From Pachyseris speciosa (Eukaryota > Cnidaria > Anthozoa > Scleractinia > Pachyseridae), in the NCBI GenBank assembly GCA_016490735.1, contig JAEMWC010000138.1:124001-188000 (forward strand): 64,000 nt of DNA, read 5' to 3'. Shown in pieces: positions 45,401-56,703 of this stretch; the stretch's first letter is position 1, and each line of letters starts with the position of its first letter. A program made the position numbers and the translations under genes. The notes beneath the pieces are model-generated. The model was given only the letters and a program-made list of their open reading frames with translations, ran no database searches and was not told where the DNA came from.

Positions 45401-47170
45401 GGTGATGTTCAGTTTAGAAAAAAATACCTTTTTATTTCCTTTTAACTTCTTTGCAGTTTGTTGCAAGAATTTTATTTGATTAAAAATTTGTATTTCTCAA
45501 ACAGGCGAAACGTTATGTCGAAGGGTAAAGGAAAACATATCACACACAAACGCAAGTGATAAAAAATATTTTAGTCGTTGCGTGTTGTTTTTCTCTCGTG
45601 TTGAGCATACACTATTAATCGGCCACCCTTGGGACTTTGAAAACTGGCCGCTTAACCCTTTGCGTACCAAGTTGGTGCTATTTATTTTACCAGATTTTGG
45701 GCAATAAATAGTCTGGCCGTGGGACTCTTAACGTCTTCATATAGGGAGTTATTATGAAAATATCTGCTGTCTTGAAATACTGGTGACTCAGGCTTAAGTG
45801 TCACGTGATGCACTTGGGTTGCTGTTTTTATCGAGTGAGTGGAATCGTTTGAATTTAGTGCGATTGTCAGTTTTAGAGTGGTTTTCTGATCCATTTTCCA
45901 TTTACCATTAAGCTAGAATGTGGGTAGAGGCGAGCCTTAGAAAGAAACCAGAAGTGAGAGGTGGTTTTATGTTGACGGGTATGCCAAAGTTGTTTTGATT
46001 TAAACATGGCCACTCAAATAATGAATGAAACTGGAGTATTAAAACGCCTCTTATTTCTGAGACTCCGAGCGTGGGTCCTGGCCACAGGAGGTAGTAGATT
46101 AGCCAGCTTGCAGTGTTCTTATAATGGCGATTAACTCATTCTTGACGGGCTCTTCAAATTTCGGTCGCTGAAGACCGGTGCTTTGAAAACTTGTAACTTT
46201 TCCAAATCCCGGACTATGCTTGAAATGAGCGATTATTCTTGCCAAATACTGAGTTTCTTAGTCTTTATCACCCCGTAAACTTACTGAAAGTCCCGGTTTT
46301 CCTTGAATATGACTGTTTATTCTGTTGCAAAACCAAAAAACGTTCTAGGACAACACCAAAAATATGCAACTTTGTTTTGAAGTTTTGAAGACAAAAAACC
46401 CTCTTCAAGTTAAAAGTCCACATTGGCAGTAAACGTCGACTCAACTTCTTGCAATCTGTTCCAATTTGCCCACTCACTTCCTCAGCCCGACCTGGGTAAC
46501 GCTATTTGATTTCATTTGCTCTCACTGGTCTGACATGTTCTCTTTGTGACCCAAAGGAATTCTGGGATATTCTTGGATAACTGCCGCGTGGGTGTCCGCC
46601 AATTTCCATTTCAGATATTTTTTTAGAACCGTGTCGAGCCACCCGGTCCTGCTGGCAAAATATTGCAGCGATTGCATTATTTACATCTCAAAACTCGCCC
46701 AAAAAATTGCCATGCGAGGTCCCGGAATCTACTCACAGATCGGCTAGGAACACAACTTCACTTCGTGAATCACCATGGATCGATCGAAACCTTTCGGCGG
46801 CTCACTTGGTGTGAAATTGCTTCTCACCTCTGTCTTCTTCCAGAGGATTGCCTCTACCCACCAATTCAGCTTTATGATGCCAGGCAGGGGGCTTCTGAGG
46901 TGGAAAATGGCTTGAAAAACACATAAACGAGAAATACCTACCGAGTTGTAGCAGAGTGATCGTTTACAAATAAACGAGAGGTAGCGTGACATGAAAGATG
47001 GAGTCTTCGGTGTTGTGGACCAGCGAAATCTCCGTGGTAACCCCTTATATGGAATAAATGAAGGAGAATGAGTTTTTAAAATTGCAAGACTTGTTGTTAT
47101 CAGCTATCACCTATTCTTATTGCCGTCTTCATGTCACCATTTCGCTTGAAAACATTGCTTGCTGGCCGCT
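42456..47170. other. Mostly non-coding stretch
   Basis: Several overlapping frames on both strands (42895-43302 minus, 43704-44277 both strands, 44225-44600 both strands, 46268-46992) lack family motifs. A patch at 43330-43450 with GGCCCCGGTTCC may be a MITE end, and TTAACCCTTTGCGTACC at 45652 resembles a piggyBac-type end, but no partner was found for either. Confidence 0.4.
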
Positions 47171-47351
47171 TAATAGAGGTAAAAAGCAATAAATAATAAC
47201 TTTGCAACAGCAAAAAGGTGGCCGCGGCCGCTTAATAGAGGTGGCCGTTGAATAGAGGTATCGAATATGGCATTTTAGTGACAAATAATTCGGGACCCTA
47301 CAAAGTGGCCGTTTAATGGCGGGTGGCCGCTTAATAGAGGTCCCACTGTAG
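47171..47351. repeat. GGCCGCTTAATAGAGGT repeats, pogo-like element end
   Basis: GCCGCTTAATAGAGGT or a close variant occurs about five times within 180 bp, ending GAGGTCCCACTGTA. The end reads CAGTGGGACCTC in reverse, followed by TA. This resembles the terminal inverted repeats and TA target of pogo/Tigger-like transposons. A related GGCCRCYTTAA-type patch lies at 45620-45660. Confidence 0.5.
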
Positions 47352-49260
47352 CTAAAATTAAAGCTTTTCTGGAGCTTATGCTTATTTTCTGCTTACCGAA
47401 ACTTCTGCTAGAATAGAATAGCTATTTATCTTTAAGATCGTACCGTTTAAAAGATTTAGATGGCGATGTTGTTGCGAATGTTCAAAGGAGCACGGTCACG
47501 ATATTTGGTCCTTCATCCAAATGCTGACAAGAGCAAATTTGTCGCGCAGGTTGATTTTGCACCGAACCACAAGGCAACAGCGGAAATTTAGTTCAAAGCT
47601 GGGCCAGACTATTTGAAAAGCGTTATTTTAATTTTCTGGATTTTAAAAGGAACCTGAAAAATTGGGATGAGCAGTATTGGTCAATTATATCTGGTTTCTG
47701 AATTGCTTCAGAATGCCATCATTAGAATTCTTTGACCTACAGCCACCATCACTACAGTACTATTTTCAGTGAGTGGGTTGGCATGTGGATTGACATGAGA
47801 CTATAATGAGGTCATTGCTACTTGCGCGTAATAATAACGTTCTCACATACGTTTTAAGGGAGTGTAATTTTTGAAATACCTCGATCAGTTCTTATTTCTA
47901 CTGAGTAATATAGGAATGTTTTTTAAATTTGGAGACTGCTCACACACAATTTAAGGTAAAGAGACAAATATTTTAATTTTGTAAGTCCAAACACCACAGT
48001 TATGCACTTAAGGTAAATATTATGCAAAAAATCAATCAATAAGTTATGCAAACAATTTTCTGCAGTAGTATGTTAGGGATGGAATGAAGCCTCGCTTTGA
48101 ATTAGGTGGGTTAGCTGCCTATGGATTAGGTGGATTAGGTGCCTAGTCACTGACGTCACAATATGCCTTCCTGCATACTAATTTGGAATAGGTAACTTAT
48201 TAATCAATATTAATAAACTGCCCATACCTATACCTTCTGTGTGATTATGAATACTAATAACTGTTTAGGTTAATCATTCATATGCAAAACATTACCTTCC
48301 GCGTCCTTTAGATAACAATAGACAAGCCCAACCTTACCCGCTCTATTCACACCCTGATTGCATCTTAAGATTTGTATTGTCAGTTTGAATAAAAAGCGCA
48401 GATTTTTGAAAGCGTAATCATTTCTGAGGTTCCCTAGCTTTCTTTGAAAACTTTGTCCGATTTTCGAAACGTTAATTCCGTAGAAAATTGATTTTTTCAT
48501 CAACATTGTTGATCTTCAAGCTGCCTTGAGCGCTTGTTTAACTGTCCGCGACTGGGAGATGTTGACGGAAGACTATTCTTTTATTAAGCAGTAGTTCCAT
48601 TCATACAACCAAAACAAACACGACAGAAATTTGAACCGAAAACTCTCTATTTCAATCCCGACTGATTGTTACAAAACTGCGTTCTCTTTTGATCTCAATA
48701 CTGCACATCCCGATGCTATCTGACTTCTCAGCTTTGGTGATGAGAGAGAAAATAAATTCTAAGCTAACTTTTCTTGTTTTCCGCTCCGTTAGTCAAGCAC
48801 GCGTTATGCAAAACGGATCTCAACTCTTCTCTCAACCCTATATTTGCATCCAAACTCAAGAGAAGAAGCCCATGGGACAGCTCTACCATCGAACAACAAC
48901 AATGGACGTTCGGAGTGCTTAATTTTCAACACGCGACTAATGAATGTTTTCGAACAACACGATTCTTGAGACATTGTTCCTTTTATTAGCGAATACAAAA
49001 ATGATTCAAATACACAAAGATTTGAAGTGAATAAAAATGCATTTATTGACAACGAAAAGTTCTAACAACTGCGAAATGTTTAGCAAAAAGTATCAGGAAA
49101 TTAGGATGTAATCAATCGTTTCCGTTACATTGAGAATACCAAACAATAAGACTGAAGTCCCCTTAACAAAGAAATAAACTCCAATAGAACAACACGCTAG
49201 ATATTGGTTTGAAATACATTTGTATTGAGAGCAAAAAATAGTATAACAGTCAAAGTAGGT
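47352..49260. other. Non-coding stretch
   Basis: It includes a GGTGGATTAGGTG direct-repeat patch at 48105-48145. Short overlapping frames at 48270-49052 have no motif. The plus-strand TTTATT at 49041-49046 reads AATAAA on the minus strand and could be a polyadenylation signal for the ORF at 49261-49701. Confidence 0.4.
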
Positions 49261-49701
49261 CTAGTCTTCATCTTGTGGAATGGGTTGCTTCACAAACAAT
49301 CGATTAAGTAAGAATTTCCGCTTATCGATAGCTAGTTCTGTCGATTCTAGCCAATCAAATCCATCCGTATCTTTGAGATCGTTTTGGGTTTCTATCATTT
49401 TTTGGAAGGTGTAATCTTTTTCATCGCTCGCATCCACTGCAGATACTCTAACAGAACTTTTCTCAGTTCTTTTCTGTAGAGAGGGAGGAGAGCGTTCTGC
49501 GTCGACCAAAGCATTGAGCTGGACCTCCTGGCGTTCCTGAGCTTCATCTAATATGCCCGACCAAGGGTTTAAGTTCTCTGTCACTTCTTGTGAAGAATCC
49601 ATTTCTTGGCTAGATTGAGAGTCTTTCACTGTCTTCGCAATCTTCGAAATTTCACTACCCCATTGAAGAAGGTAGTCATTATAACCGTCGCTCCAAGACA
49701 T
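49261..49701 (-). CDS. Unidentified acidic protein, 146 residues
   Basis: Read from ATG 49701 in AAAAAATGT; an in-frame extension upstream to 49758 looks like intron or leader. The protein starts MSWSDGYNDYLLQWGSEISK. A Ser/Gln/Glu-rich middle follows (SQSSQEMDSSQE, NPWSGILDEAQERQEVQL). The C-terminus contains DGFDWLESTELAIDKRKFLL and ends KQPIPQDED. Strong acidity, regular hydrophobic spacing and lack of low complexity make it look genuine. I recognise no domain. It lies 180 bp downstream of, and on the same strand as, the C2H2-like coding segment, so the two may be exons of one gene or two frames of one transposon. The start is uncertain if an upstream exon is spliced in. Confidence 0.45.
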   Translation of the reverse strand: MSWSDGYNDYLLQWGSEISKIAKTVKDSQSSQEMDSSQEVTENLNPWSGILDEAQERQEVQLNALVDAERSPPSLQKRTEKSSVRVSAVDASDEKDYTFQKMIETQNDLKDTDGFDWLESTELAIDKRKFLLNRLFVKQPIPQDED

Positions 49702-50134
49702 TTTTTGTTTGAGCAGCACGAGCTTTGACAGCAAACTGAACGGCAAGTGGAGAGCCACCTTTAAAACAAGCAGTGATGAAGCTTATGGAATGCGGTTTAG
49801 TGTGACAATCTACTAGTACCGCAGGCAGGGATACTAAGCTCTCTTCTCTGTGTTCGGCCCCTCATCGTCTCCAAACAAAGTGAGCTACTCAGGAACTGAA
49901 TCTGCTGTTTTTTTACAATGTTTGATGCTCTTGGCTGCTTTTCCAACGCCCCTTGGTAGAGATTTCAGTGATTTCTTTACTCCTCTTGGTGTTGATAACT
50001 GATGGTCGATCATATCGTTTTCCTCTTCCTGCACTAATAGAGGTGTTTCAGTTCTTGAACGTCTTAATCCCTGGCTCCTCTTTGCTGGATAGATCATCAC
50101 TCTAACCTTAGGTTGTAATTTCGCTTCTTGTAAC

Positions 50135-50238
50135 TGTCATGTATATGCTATCATGAAATATTGTACACTAAGGCATGATGGGTAAAATATAACACGAGGT
50201 TTTAACATGATGGTGGAGTGTGTGTGCAATACATTACA
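50135..50238 (+). repeat. 5' LTR of the Ty3-type element
   Basis: 104 bp, TGTCATG...ATTACA. Two substitutions and a 2-bp insertion (TA) relative to the 3' LTR. Confidence 0.95.
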
Positions 50239-50256
50239 TGGTGTCAGAAAGTGAAA
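50239..50256 (+). other. Primer binding site of the Ty3-type element
   Basis: TGGTGTCAGAAAGTG directly follows the LTR. It begins with the TGG expected for a tRNA CCA end and most resembles tRNA-Leu 3' ends (TGGTGTCAG). Confidence 0.6.
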
Positions 50257-50331
50257 GAAATACCGCCGTAAAGAAAGCCACCGAGCTTCCTTAAAGATTC
50301 GCTTTACATCTCAAAAGAAGAGAGCGACGAA

Positions 50332-53300
50332 ATGGATGGAAATTCTGCAGGCAGAACTCCAAAGATGGATTGGACGAGCGGAGATTTGTCGACCGCGTGG
50401 AAAGCATTCAAGCAACACTGTGAGTTCACATTTAGAGGACCCCTTAAGCGGAAAAGTGAAGAAGAAAAATGCAATTACCTGATGATTTGGATTGGAGACA
50501 AAGGTCGTGACATATACAATACGTGGGAACTCACTGCCGATGAAGGAAAGAAACTCGACACGTATTATGCAAAGTACGAGGCATATGTGAAGCCCAAATC
50601 AAACAAAGTGTTTGCAAGGTACAAATTCCACCATAAGGTTCAACAAGAGGGTGAGTCATTTGAACAATTTCTCACTGATTTGAAGTTACTAGTTACAGAT
50701 TGTGGTTACACAGACCCTGATGAAATGGTTCGAGATAGAGTGGTTATCGGGTGTCATGCCACCAAAACAAGAGAAAAGCTTATTCAAGAAGGCTCAGACC
50801 TTACCCTAGAAAAAGCAATTGACATTGCGAGAACTGACGAGATGTCTAAAGCACAATTGGAAACCATGAAAACTGAGAATCCTCGCATTAACAGTGTACA
50901 CCTGAAGAAGCAAAACAGCCACAGAAAAGTAAAGTCTGGCCGAGAGAAATTCACAAGCAAAGATTGTAGTAGATGTGGTTATCAACATGACAAAGGAAAA
51001 TGCCCAGCACAAGGAAAACGGTGTGTTAAGTGTCACAAGTTGAACCATTTTGCTAGTGTTTGTCAATCTAAAACCGTAGATAGGAAAGGAATACACTATG
51101 TAGAAGAAGACGAAGATAGTAATGAAGAGCTATTTGTTGGATGCATTACCTCAGTTAATGCAGTGAATATGGGTGAGTGGTACGAAGATATAAGAATTGG
51201 AAGCAAAACTGTGAAGTTTCAACTAGACACTGGTGCAAAAGTCAATGTCATCTCTGCCAAAGTTATACAAGACCTTGACATTGGGTGCCACCATGAGAAG
51301 ACCCAGGTTAAGCTTAAGTCTTATTCAGGTCATCAGATTCCAACTAAAGGAGTAGTGACATTGCCTTGTGAATACAAAGGCAAAGTGTTTCATGTGAAAT
51401 TTCATGTGGTTGATATTGAAGCACCTTCAGTACTCAGTGCTCAAACCTGCAAAGAAATGGGTCTACTTGCAAGAATACATTCACTTCAGCAACATGACAT
51501 TCTAGAGCACCCCACTGATAAGGATCAAAGCATCCTTGACGAATACCCAGATTTGTTTCGCGGTCTTGGGTGTCTTCCCGGAGAACACACAATCAAGCTG
51601 GATTCAAGTGTTCCTCCTGTAGTTCATCCTCCAAGGAAAGTACCGGTTTCCCTCAAAGAAAAGATCAAAGATGAACTCGACCGTATGGAGAAAGCAGGTG
51701 TAATTGTCAGGCAGGTAGAAGCTACTGACTGGCTGAACAGTATGGTAGCTGTGGTGAAACCGAATAAGATCCGTATTTGCATAGATCCTAGAGATTTGAA
51801 TGAAGCCATTAGAAGAGAGCACTTCCCAATGACAACAATAGAAGAAGTTGTTGCTGGCATGCCTCAGGCCAAAGTGTTTTCAGTTCTAGATGCCACATCA
51901 GGATACTGGCAAGTGAAGTTGGATGAGAAAAGCTCAAAGTTATGCACTTTTAACACACCATTTGGAAGATATCGCTTCACACGGTTGCCCTTTGGATTAA
52001 AGTCAGCCCCTGAAGTGTTCCAGAACTGCATGTGTGACCTGTTTGCAGATGTGGAGGGTGTGAAAGTGATAGTAGACGACCTCTTGATATGGGGAAGAGA
52101 TGAAGATGAGCATGACACCAGACTAAAGCAAGTGTTTGATCGAGCAAGAGAAGTCAATCTCAAGTTCAACGCCAAGAAATGCCGAATCAGGCAAGAAGTC
52201 CCCTACGTTGGCCATGTCCTAAGTAAAGATGGCTTAAAACCAGATCCCGAGAAGGTACGGGCAATAAAAGAAATAAAACCCCCTGAGAACACTAAGGAAC
52301 TCAAGACATTCCTTGGATTTATTCAATATCTCGGAAAGTTTATGCCCAACATGGCTACAGTAAGCGCCCCGTTAAGAGAATTGCTAGAGAAGAACATTGC
52401 CTGGCACTGGGACCAAGAGCAAGATGCAAGCTTTCAGAAACTCAAGCAGATGGCCTCGTCAACACCGGTACTCGGATACTATGATCCTAACAAGCCATTA
52501 ACCCTGTCAGTCGATGCTAGCTCCAAAGGGTTGGGTGCAGTCCTTTTGCAAGATGGAAAACCCTTGGCCTATGCATCAAGAGCCCTCACCCCAACACAAG
52601 AGCGATATGCTCAAATTGAAAAGGAAACTCTTGCGATTGTGTATGAAGCGCAGAAGTTTCATCAGTTTATCTATGGAAGACCAACGCAAGTAGAGTCAGA
52701 CCACAAGCCATTGAAGTACATTTTAAGTAGGCCTTTGCATCAAGCACCACTCAGACTGCAAAAGATGATGCTGACCCTGCAACGATATGACTTGAAGGTC
52801 AAATATCTACCAGGTTCAGAACTTTCTGTCGCCGATGCTTTGAGCAGATCATACCTACAAGAGACTTCCGAAATTCTCATTCCAGACCTTGAAGTTAATG
52901 AAGTTCAGCTTACTGCGCACCTTCCCATTACACCCGAGAAGTATGCAGCGTTCCAGAAAGCCACTGCAGATGATCCAGCCATGCAAGCCTTAAGCACAGT
53001 ACTCCTGAATGGATGGCCCGGAAACGAGGAAGAATTACCCAGCAATGTTCGTGAGTACTGGTGCTACAGAGATGAAATTTCGTCAGTTGATGGTCTCTTA
53101 TTCAAAGCACAGAAGCTCATTGTTCCCCAGAGCATGAGGAAGGAAATGCTAGACCTCATCCATGAATCACATCAAGGTATCGTGAAATGCAAACAGCGTG
53201 CTCGAGACATTCTATATTGGCCAGGAATGTCCTCACAGATTGAAGATAGAGTGACCAACTGTTCCATTTGTAACCAGTTCCAGAGAGCTCAACCCAGAGA

Positions 53301-54240
53301 GCCAATGATAATTCAAGAGCCACCAGACAGACCATGGTCCAAAATCGGAAGTGACCTGTTCTAGTTCAATGGTGTTCACTACCTGCTGAGTGTAGATTAC
53401 TATTCCAAGTGGATAGAAGTTTCCAAGCTAGACAGCTTAACCAGTAGCAACATTATCTGTCACCTGAAGAGTCAATTTGCAAGGTATGGAATCCCTGATG
53501 AACTTGTCAGCGACAATGGGCCCCAGTACGCAAGTTCAGCATTCAAAGATTTCAGCAGAACGTATGGTTTCGTACACACCACTTCAAGTCCTCACTTCCC
53601 TCAATCAAATGGCGAAGTCGAGAGAGCTGTACAGACCATTAAGAATTTCCTCAAGAAAAGTCAAGATCCCTACAAGGCTTTACTGAACTACAGAAACACT
53701 CCCTTGGATGGAATCGGCCTGTCCCCTGCTCAAATTCTAATGGGCCGCAGACTTAGAACCTCCCTACCAACTAATTCTGAGCTTCTTAAGCCACAGGGAA
53801 ACCAAGAAATCAAGCAGCACCTTCAGACTATAAAGGAAAGACAGACGTTTTACTATGACAAACACTGTAGTAAAGAGTTGCCTCATCTATCCAATGGTGA
53901 CAAGGTGTCTCTGAAGCATGACAACAAGTGGGTCCAAGCTACAGTGGTTGAAAAGCATCACACGCGTAGGTCATACATTGTTCAGACACCTGATGGTCAG
54001 AAGTATAGGAGAAATCGTAGACACCTGAACAAGAGCCGTGTATCGCAAGCACTAAGCAATGAGACTGTTAAAACTTCACAAGAAAGTCAAGCCACTTCTC
54101 CTACACGTGACCTAACCAACCTTCATGGCAGGTACCGTGAAACAAAGACACAGTCTGAACTTTCACTAAATCCAGCAATACGTACCCGCTCTGGTCGACT
54201 AGTGAAACAACCCACCTACCTCAAGGACTATGAACAGTGA
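50332..54240 (+). CDS. Ty3-type Gag-Pol polyprotein frame with one in-frame TAG
   Basis: One frame from ATG 50332 to TGA 54240 (1302 codons), broken only by TAG at 53362-53364 (codon 1011). Gag occupies about residues 1-200, followed by zinc knuckles near residue 209 (CSRCGYQHDKGKC and CVKCHKLNHFASVC). Protease: LDTGAK with Asp near residue 299. Reverse transcriptase: LDATSGYWQVKL near 520, LPFGLKSAPEVFQ, and VDDLLIWG near 581. RNase H: SVDASSKGLG near 728, then EKETLAIVY and ESDHKPLKY. Integrase: zinc-binding HESHQG with CSICNQ from residue 944; first catalytic Asp in GSDLF just before the TAG; second Asp in SDNGPQ near 1060; Glu in NGEVERAV near 1095. A basic C-terminal region follows. The TAG separates the first integrase Asp from the rest of the core, so this copy is unlikely to supply active integrase. 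Confidence 0.93.
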
Positions 54241-54379
54241 CTTGTCTTAAAGATTATAGACAGTGATATATTTTTAGAGCTCTGAACAGTCACTTGTTTT
54301 GTTTTTTTTTTCTTTAATGCTATTGTTTTCGTTTGTTGAAAGCCTTATGAGCTTCCAACATAGCCAAGTTTGTGTTTAT

Positions 54380-54392
54380 AAAAAAAGGGAGA
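54380..54392 (+). other. Polypurine tract of the Ty3-type element
   Basis: AAAAAAAGGGAGA lies directly before the 3' LTR. Confidence 0.85.
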
Positions 54393-54494
54393 TGTCATGT
54401 ATGCTATTATGAAATATTGTACACTAAGGCATGATGGGTAAAATATAACACGAGGTTTTAACATGATGGCGGAGTGTGTGTGCAATACATTACA
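54393..54494 (+). repeat. 3' LTR of the Ty3-type element
   Basis: 102 bp, TG...CA ends, followed by the GTAAC target duplication. Confidence 0.95.
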
Positions 54495-54600
54495 GTAACC
54501 ACTTCTTTCGATTGATATAATCTAATTCATGTACATCTGTGAGATGATTAGGCAATTTAACGAGATATTTTCCTCCACAATTCAGAATTGGGCAATTACG

Positions 54601-55119
54601 TCACACGCGTTAAGCCATGTTAACAGTTCGAGATCTCAGCAGAAATAAAACAATTTCAGCAAATTTTAACCTTTTATTCGAGGTTGAAAATAACCAAAAT
54701 ATAGCTCTGAAAAACGCCTGGTGACCCGTACCTATAAAACGAAAGTGGTCAGCCTGCTCAATGCATGCTGATTTCTTTCATGGTTTGCAAAAAATATTTA
54801 GACTTTTTTCTTGCTCAATTAGAAGGGGGCAGCCATGGCCAAAAATGACCCCAATGCAATGATTTTGTAATAAATACCACATAAAAAGCAGTACGTAAGG
54901 AAATGTTCATAGAGATATTTATTCTTTTTTCTATTAAAAAAAAAAAACAAGAAAAAAAAAAGGCAAGCAAAACAAAACAACAACAACAACAACAACAACA
55001 AAAACACTACTAAGCCTCTATTTTTTTCCAGAGTAGGACTTATTTGTCTGAAAAAAAAATGCATGGTTTCCCCAAATTTCGTTTTTGACTTTCAATAGCC
55101 TTTACCAGCATCTAGTGAT
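54601..55119. other. Non-coding stretch with CAA/A-rich simple sequence
   Basis: Contains AACAACAACAACAAC (54980-55002) and A runs. The minus-strand frame 54819-55064 is a low-complexity Leu/Phe product of that run. No gene. Confidence 0.5.
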
Positions 55120-55560
55120 CTTAGTGATAGGTAATGGTAATAGGACTGAGTGGAGTCCAATTCGGTCTGATGCGAGTGATACCGAAAATCGGATGACTGC
55201 GCAGCTGGAGTCCGATTTGTTTATCACGAGTTAGCCTCCTTCGCAGCCGTTGTTTGTGTCGATCTATTCTTCCTCCCCGCCAGCGTCTGCTAAACCGGGC
55301 CGGACATTCCATTCCAGGAACTGACCAATGACATCGTGGCTTTTAAATTTCGGTGGCTAAGTTCCTGTAATCTCCTTCGCAGCCGTTGTTTGTGCCGGTT
55401 CTATTCTCCCTCGTGATTGGGTACTCAGACACAATGGGAGTGGAATGTCCCGCCAGGTTCAGCAGACGGTGGAGGGGAGGAAGAATAGAACCGACACAAA
55501 TAACGGCTGCGAAGGAGGCTAATCACGAGTAACATTACAGACCGAATTGGACGACGCGAC
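55120..55560. mobile_element. Foldback (inverted-repeat) element
   Basis: GCCTCCTTCGCAGCCGTTG through TCTTCCTCCCCGCC (about 55230-55285) recurs inverted at about 55470-55530. The outer words AGTCCAATTCGGTCTG (55150s) and CAGACCGAATTGGAC (55536-55550) also pair. A third partial arm starts at 55372. There is no coding capacity. The structure is typical of MITE-like foldback elements, possibly with one nested in another. Confidence 0.6.
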
Positions 55561-55784
55561 GTCTTATTACCAATTAATCATAAAAATTACAATTTTCGAG
55601 AAAAGAAAGAGAGCAAAATTATAAAAGGAAGACCAACAAAGGAAGCGTAAATTGTCGCTCTGAAATTGACTACAATCAAAATGTATGGTGATTAAAACCA
55701 AGGTTGTTATTGGTTGATTTTAACTACAACTTTGAATGTGATTGATTGATTAAAAATACTACTTTGAATGTGATTAGCTTATTG

Positions 55785-55850
55785 AACTGTCCGATAACAA
55801 ACTGTCCGATAACAAACTGTCCAATAACAAACTGTCCAATAACAAAATGT
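55785..55850. repeat. Tandem repeat, 16-bp AACTGTCCGATAACAA, about four copies
   Basis: Four consecutive units, two with CCGATAAC and two with CCAATAAC, ending in a diverged fifth (AATGTCTCTTAACAA). Confidence 0.85.
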
Positions 55851-56703
55851 CTCTTAACAACTTGGCAAGTGGATTAGTGGACTGAATATGAGTTTTTTAA
55901 ACCAATCACAATCGGAGAAATTGTACTTTCTATGATTATCCGTGAAAAATATCCTCCTATTGGGAGGCACCGTCCTAAATTGACTATCTAGAAAGTTCTA
56001 GAACTCCATGTCACAGTTAAGTAAGACGGTGTTATTCGAGGCTTTCAAACTAGTTTCTTACAAGCAGAGAGAGGTACATTCAAGCAAAGCAGAGCTCGTA
56101 GGTGTTAAAGGTGAACTGAAGCCAAGTGTGCTGTTAGTAAGTCTACGTTATTGTGAGTTGTGAGACCATACGTTCACTTGTAATAAATCTACTTTTTGTG
56201 TTTCAAAATCCCTACGCTCTGTTAGCTTGCAAGCGACCATGCATGCCTCTAATCGATCGATACACGTAAGAGATTTTACTCTGACCATTTCAATTAACAA
56301 TATGAAACATAGGAGTAGGCTTTGAAAACAGAAAGTTGATTTTCGGAAGAGATTTCTGGAAGATTTCATGATCACTAATACTCGTTCCCAGCACAAGAAA
56401 CTAATTTATCTGGATGGTACTAGACGAAAGACTTCAGATATAGGACGTTACCAACAAAGCTGAAATATTAACTCCATCTGTAGTAATAATGCATACTGCG
56501 GATGGTAAAAATAATTGATAGTCAAGAGACCCCGTTTATCGCTAGGAAGCCTAAATAAATTTAAAGAGCTAAGCCCTCAGTATTATGACTCTATCAGTCA
56601 CATATCAGAGGAACATTCAGTAGTACGTCTTCACCCGCAGACACAGTAGTTTAGATTCCTTAAAAAACAAATAAGCCAAAAGAATGATTGGCTGCCTGAA
56701 ATA
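55851..56703. other. Non-coding stretch
   Basis: No supported ORF or RNA. The frame 56148-56396 has no motif. Confidence 0.4.

Larger units (their letters stand above)
50135..54494 (+). mobile_element. Ty3-type LTR retrotransposon with very short LTRs
   Basis: A 4360-bp element bounded by LTRs of 104 and 102 bp with TG...CA ends, flanked by the 5-bp duplication GTAAC (50130-50134 and 54495-54499). The LTRs differ by two substitutions and a 2-bp indel. It has a primer binding site, a polypurine tract and a single Gag-Pol frame in the order protease, reverse transcriptase, RNase H, integrase, which places it in the Ty3 group. One in-frame TAG is the only visible defect. Confidence 0.95.
49885..54600 (-). 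pseudogene. C2H2-like coding segment split by a Ty3-type retrotransposon
   Basis: The minus-strand frame 50100-49885 (MMIYPAKRSQGLRRSRTETP, ending TADSVPE) stays open upstream to the edge of the retrotransposon. Removing 50135-54494 and one copy of its GTAAC duplication keeps the frame open through 54600. The upstream part (54600-54495) reads RNCPILNCGGKYLVKLPNHL then TDVHELDYINRKKWLQEAK. That is a Cys-x4-Cys, x10, His-x4-His arrangement, a likely zinc finger. Preservation of the frame across the empty site shows that the insertion hit coding sequence. TGA lies directly upstream at 54601-54603 with no Met or clear acceptor, so the true 5' exon is not identified and the locus may have been a decayed copy before the insertion. 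Confidence 0.55.
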
